NCBI GenBank assembly: GCA_947177115.1
Contig: CAMWTG010000101.1
Span: forward strand, 1 to 8,672
Source: an uncultured Clostridia bacterium
GTDB taxonomy: Bacteria; Bacillota; Clostridia; Oscillospirales; Oscillospiraceae
Direction of reading: 5' to 3'
Length of the DNA stretch: 8,672 nucleotides
Below, one piece after another: positions 6,092-8,672 of this stretch (within the stretch, counting starts at the first letter, position 1; each line of letters opens with the position of its first letter). Position numbers and translations under genes: made by a program. Under the pieces are notes generated by a model, which saw nothing but the letters and a program-made list of their open reading frames with translations, was not told the DNA's origin and did not search any database.

Positions 6092-6147
6092 TGTTATCGG
6101 GAAAATCTGGCGGGCGGCGCATGTGCGCCTGGTGGATCCCGATGGCA
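6092..6147 (+). ncRNA. Structured 5' leader element of the ntp operon, unidentified
   Basis: TGTTATCGGGA (6092-6102) pairs continuously with TCCCGATGGCA (6137-6147) over 11 base pairs, two of them G-U. Within it GGCGCA (6116-6121) pairs with TGCGCC (6124-6129). No T-run follows, so it is not a simple terminator. A further small hairpin (AGGAA 6154-6158 with TTCCT 6162-6166) lies before the ntpF ribosome binding site AAAAGGGGTG (6181-6190). The position right after the predicted transcription start suggests a regulatory RNA or mRNA-stability element. I do not recognise a known riboswitch consensus. Confidence 0.5.
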
Positions 6148-6195
6148 GGCAAAAGGAAAAATTCCTGACTAGATCGGTAGAAAAGGGGTGAGACA

Positions 6196-6510
6196 ATGTC
6201 ACTGGAAGCCATAACCAGGATTCGCTCCGTGGAGGAGGGCATGGACCAGGCCAAGGCCGATGCCAGAGCCCAGGCCCAGAAACTGGCCGCCGAAGCCGAG
6301 CGGGAGGGCCGGGCCCTGCTGCAGCAGGGAAAGGAACGAGCCGCAAAGGCCGCTGCCGCCGAGATGGAAAAGGCGGAGGCTGCCGCCGCCAAACGCCGGG
6401 AGGAGATCCTGGCGCAGGCGGATCGAGACTGCGAAGCGCTGAAAAAGGAGGCCGCATCGCGCATGGGCAAAGCGACGCAGGCGATCTTAGGAAGGGTGGT
6501 TGGAAACTAA
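6196..6510 (+). CDS. ntpF: V/A-type ATPase peripheral stalk subunit (NtpF / subunit G-H type)
   Basis: A 104-residue, very Ala/Glu/Lys/Arg-rich protein that should be almost wholly a helical coiled coil. It begins SLEAITRIRSVEEGMDQAKADA, typical of the archaeal-type subunit H/G family, and ends with a short nonpolar segment ILGRVVGN. In E. hirae the equivalent NtpF pairs with NtpE to form the peripheral stalk that holds the catalytic head to the membrane stator subunit I. The ATG at 6196 follows AAGGGGTG. The TAA stop is followed at once by the ATG of ntpI, with no gap. Low-complexity composition makes sequence similarity alone weak, but size, coiled coil and position as the first gene before I and K match the ntpFIK order. 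The Asp/Glu/Ala-rich body is normal for the family. Confidence 0.88.
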   Translation: MSLEAITRIRSVEEGMDQAKADARAQAQKLAAEAEREGRALLQQGKERAAKAAAAEMEKAEAAAAKRREEILAQADRDCEALKKEAASRMGKATQAILGRVVGN

Positions 6511-8448
6511 ATGGCTATTGTCAAAATGAAACGGATCCGGCTCATCGCCCTTGCCGGGGACAGGGATGCGCTGCTGTCGGAACTGCTTCATGTAGGCTGC
6601 GTGGAAGTGCGCGAGCCGGAGGGCGGGCTGGCCGATGGCGATGCCCTGCTGCACCGGGACGTGTCAGCGCTGGCCGATGCCAGAGGGGACCTGACCGGGC
6701 TGCAGCACGCCATTGAGGTGCTGAACAAATACGCGCCCCAGAAAAAGGGCCTCTTCACCCCCCGCGCCCGGATAAGGGAGGCGGAGCTGCTGGACGGAGC
6801 CGCCCGGCAGGCGGCGCTGGATAAGGCGGAGGAGATCAACGGCCATGCCCGGGCCATTGGACAGCTCAACGCCCGTGAGACCCGCGTCCACGCCGACAGG
6901 CTGGCCCTGGAGCCGTGGGCGGGCTGTGATGTGCCTCTGGAGGTCAAGGGGACGGCCAAGACCAGCGTTTTGCTGGGCGCGGTGCCCAATACGGTGGAGT
7001 TTTCCGCCCTGACCGGTGCGCTGGACGAGGCGAAAGCCGCCGCCGAGGTGCGGGAGCTGTCTGCAGACCGGGAGCAGCGGTACCTGGAGGTTATTGTCCA
7101 CAACGACAGCCGCCAGCAGGCGCTGGATGCCCTGCGCGCCTTCGGGTTCAGCTTTGCGCAGCTGAAGGATCTGACCGGCACGGCCCAGGAGAACATCCGG
7201 GCGCTGGAGCGGGAGCTGAACGAGATCGATAAGCAGCGCAACGCCGAGATCAGCGCCATCGCCAAGATGGGTCCCTGCCTGGACGAGCTGAAAACCGGCC
7301 TGGACCGGGTGGAGCAGGTCATTGCCACGGAGAGCGCCAAGGAGCGGCTGCTCACCGGCGGGTCTATCCTCTATCTGGAGGGCTGGGCCTCCGTACCTGA
7401 GATTCCGGCGCTGGAGAAGGCTCTGGCAAAGTTTGACTGCGCCTATGAGCTGGCCGAGCCGGAGAAGGAGGAGTACCCCGAGGTCCCCGTGGAGCTGCGC
7501 AACGGCAAGCTGGTCCGGCCCATGAACATGGTCACGGACATGTATTCCCTGCCGGCCTACGGGACGGTGGACCCCAACCCGCTGATGGCCCCGTTCTTCA
7601 TTGTGTTCTATGGCATGATGATGGCGGATATGGGCTACGGACTCATTATGATGATCCTGTCGGCGGTCATCCTGCTCAAGGCAAAGCCCAACGGCGCGAC
7701 TATGCGGTACATGATCCCCCTGATGGGGCTGTGCGGCATCAGCACCTTTATCTGGGGTTTCCTCACTGGAGGCTTCTTCGGCGATCTGATCCCCCAGATG
7801 CGGGGCATCCTCACCGGGGTGGACCCGGAGAGCGTCCCGCTGTGGTCCCTGTTCTCCCCGCTGGACGATGCGCTGGCAGTGCTGGTGGGTTCGCTGGTGC
7901 TGGGCGTGATCCAGATCTTTACCGGCATGATCATCAGCATGGTCAAGCAGATCAAGCGGGGCGAGACCGTGGCGGCGCTGTGCAGCGAGGGCGCCTGGTT
8001 CGCCGTGTTCATTCTGGCCGGGGCCGGCTTCGCCATTGGCAAGCTGAGCTGGGGCCTTATCGCCGGACTGGTGATCCTGGTCATCGCCAATGCATACGGC
8101 AAGAAGGGCTTCGGCATTATCACCGGCGTTTTTGGCGCCCTCTACAACGGTATTACCGGTTATTTCAGCGATATCATGTCTTACTCCCGCCTCATGGCCC
8201 TGATGCTGGCCGGCGCGGTGGTGGCCCAGGTGTTCAATAAGCTGGGCGCCATTACCGGCAATGTAGTCACCTTCTTCATCATCGCCATGATCGGCAACGC
8301 GCTGAACTTCGCGCTGAATATCCTGGGCTGCTTCGTCCACGATATGCGTTTGCAGTGCCTGGAGTTCTTCGGCAGGTTCTATGAGGACGGCGGCAAGCCC
8401 TTCCGTCCCTTGAATATCAACACAAAATATGTAGACATCGAGAAATAA
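6511..8448 (+). CDS. ntpI: V/A-type ATPase membrane subunit I (a-subunit)
   Basis: 645 residues, normal for NtpI/AtpI. It forms the ion half-channels next to the rotating K ring and joins it to the peripheral stalks. Residues 1 to about 350 form the cytoplasmic arm with alpha-helical coiled-coil stretches (for example 225-275); about 356-625 form the membrane domain with some seven or eight helices. Key motifs: NPLMAPFF at 356-363 leading into FYGMMMADMGYG at 366-377; TFIWGFLTGGFFGD; MSYSRLMAL with Tyr558, Ser559 and Arg560, where Arg560 fits the essential arginine of the a-subunit; and a C-terminal HDMRLQCLEFFGRFYEDGGKP-type segment before the end. The ATG directly follows the ntpF stop (TAAATG) with a purine-rich GGAAGGGTGG upstream, so coupling is likely. 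ntpK starts 18 bases after its stop. No defect seen. Confidence 0.97.
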   Translation: MAIVKMKRIRLIALAGDRDALLSELLHVGCVEVREPEGGLADGDALLHRDVSALADARGDLTGLQHAIEVLNKYAPQKKGLFTPRARIREAELLDGAARQAALDKAEEINGHARAIGQLNARETRVHADRLALEPWAGCDVPLEVKGTAKTSVLLGAVPNTVEFSALTGALDEAKAAAEVRELSADREQRYLEVIVHNDSRQQALDALRAFGFSFAQLKDLTGTAQENIRALERELNEIDKQRNAEISAIAKMGPCLDELKTGLDRVEQVIATESAKERLLTGGSILYLEGWASVPEIPALEKALAKFDCAYELAEPEKEEYPEVPVELRNGKLVRPMNMVTDMYSLPAYGTVDPNPLMAPFFIVFYGMMMADMGYGLIMMILSAVILLKAKPNGATMRYMIPLMGLCGISTFIWGFLTGGFFGDLIPQMRGILTGVDPESVPLWSLFSPLDDALAVLVGSLVLGVIQIFTGMIISMVKQIKRGETVAALCSEGAWFAVFILAGAGFAIGKLSWGLIAGLVILVIANAYGKKGFGIITGVFGALYNGITGYFSDIMSYSRLMALMLAGAVVAQVFNKLGAITGNVVTFFIIAMIGNALNFALNILGCFVHDMRLQCLEFFGRFYEDGGKPFRPLNINTKYVDIEK

Positions 8449-8466
8449 TTAAGGAGGAAATCAATC

Positions 8467-8672
8467 ATGAGTTTTCTGGAATCTTTTGGCGGCCTGGCGC
8501 TGGCTCTGCTGGGCTCCGGTCTGGCCGTTGGCCTGAGCTGCGTTGGCTCCGCGAAGGGCACCGGCATCGCCGGTGAGGCCGGTACCGGCCTTCTGTGCGA
8601 GGACCCCAGCAAGTCCGGTAAGGTCATGGTCCTGCAGCTGCTCCCCGGTACCCAGGGCCTGTACGGCATGGT
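8467..8672 (+). CDS. ntpK: V/A-type ATPase rotor ring subunit K (proteolipid), N-terminal part
   Basis: 68 codons are visible before the window ends; the full protein is usually about 150-160 residues with two helical hairpins. Helix 1 spans about 8-29, followed by the family segment GSAKGTGIAGEAGTG at 27-41, EDPSKSGKV at 45-53 and LQLLPGTQGLYG at 56-67. In the E. hirae Na+-type K ring, Leu61, Thr64, Gln65 and Tyr68 of the matching segment help bind Na+; here these are Leu59, Thr62, Gln63 and Tyr66. The ion-binding Glu of helix 4 lies beyond the edge, so Na+ use is inferred. The ribosome binding site AAGGAGG (8451-8457) is a full consensus 9 bases before the ATG, stronger than its neighbours' sites, which fits the many K copies needed per complex. 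Confidence 0.96.
   Translation, partial: MSFLESFGGLALALLGSGLAVGLSCVGSAKGTGIAGEAGTGLLCEDPSKSGKVMVLQLLPGTQGLYGM

Noticed and set aside
6490..6505. AGGGTGGTTGG before ntpI, resembling a T-box core
   Set aside because: It lies within the ntpF coding sequence and simply serves as a purine-rich ribosome binding region; the ACCGCG half is missing.
6664..8340. A 558-codon open frame antisense to ntpI
   Set aside because: It is rich in His, Gln and Asp with no recognisable fold and mirrors the codon pattern of ntpI, which has conserved ATPase motifs.
8379..8669. A 96-codon minus-strand open frame at the right edge
   Set aside because: It is antisense to the ntpI end and ntpK and contains no recognisable motif.

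Overview
The window looks like a chromosomal segment of a GC-rich anaerobic Firmicute, most likely a gut clostridium of the Oscillospiraceae type (inference). The grounds are GC-rich third codon positions, strong AGGAGG-type ribosome binding sites spaced about 7 bases from the starts, tightly packed operons, and a V/A-type ATPase operon in the Enterococcus hirae ntpF-I-K order. It reads mainly as core metabolism and bioenergetics. I found no tRNA, rRNA, CRISPR array, transposase or phage gene.

Left half (1-4410, minus strand): an aromatic amino acid operon transcribed right to left as tyrA, SAM-dependent methyltransferase, aroB, aroA, aroC, with aroC running off the left edge. Junctions are very tight: 14 bases between tyrA and the methyltransferase, 4 bases between methyltransferase and aroB, a 4-base GTGA overlap between aroB and aroA, and a 20-base overlap between aroA and aroC. 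AroB, AroA and AroC supply three steps of the shikimate pathway to chorismate. TyrA leads from prephenate towards tyrosine and lacks the C-terminal ACT regulatory domain. The methyltransferase has no recognised role here, yet its last codons contain the aroB ribosome binding site.

Centre (4411-4765): a divergent regulatory region. It holds a perfect 12-base-arm palindrome in the tyrA leader, a leftward promoter candidate overlapped by an inverted repeat, and a rightward promoter candidate whose transcript would start next to a hairpin. The next gene rightward (4766-5866) encodes a membrane-anchored, PE-repeat-linked, divergent member of the putative glycosidase-like DUF4015 family. A rho-independent terminator closes it.

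Right part (5940-8672, plus strand): an extended -10 promoter, a highly structured 5' leader of about 110 bases, then ntpF (peripheral stalk), ntpI (membrane stator) and the start of ntpK (rotor ring), which is cut by the window edge. The NtpK fragment carries the LPGTQGLY segment whose residues bind Na+ in E. hirae, so a sodium-coupled rotary ATPase is plausible. The structured leader is the best candidate here for an undescribed regulatory element.
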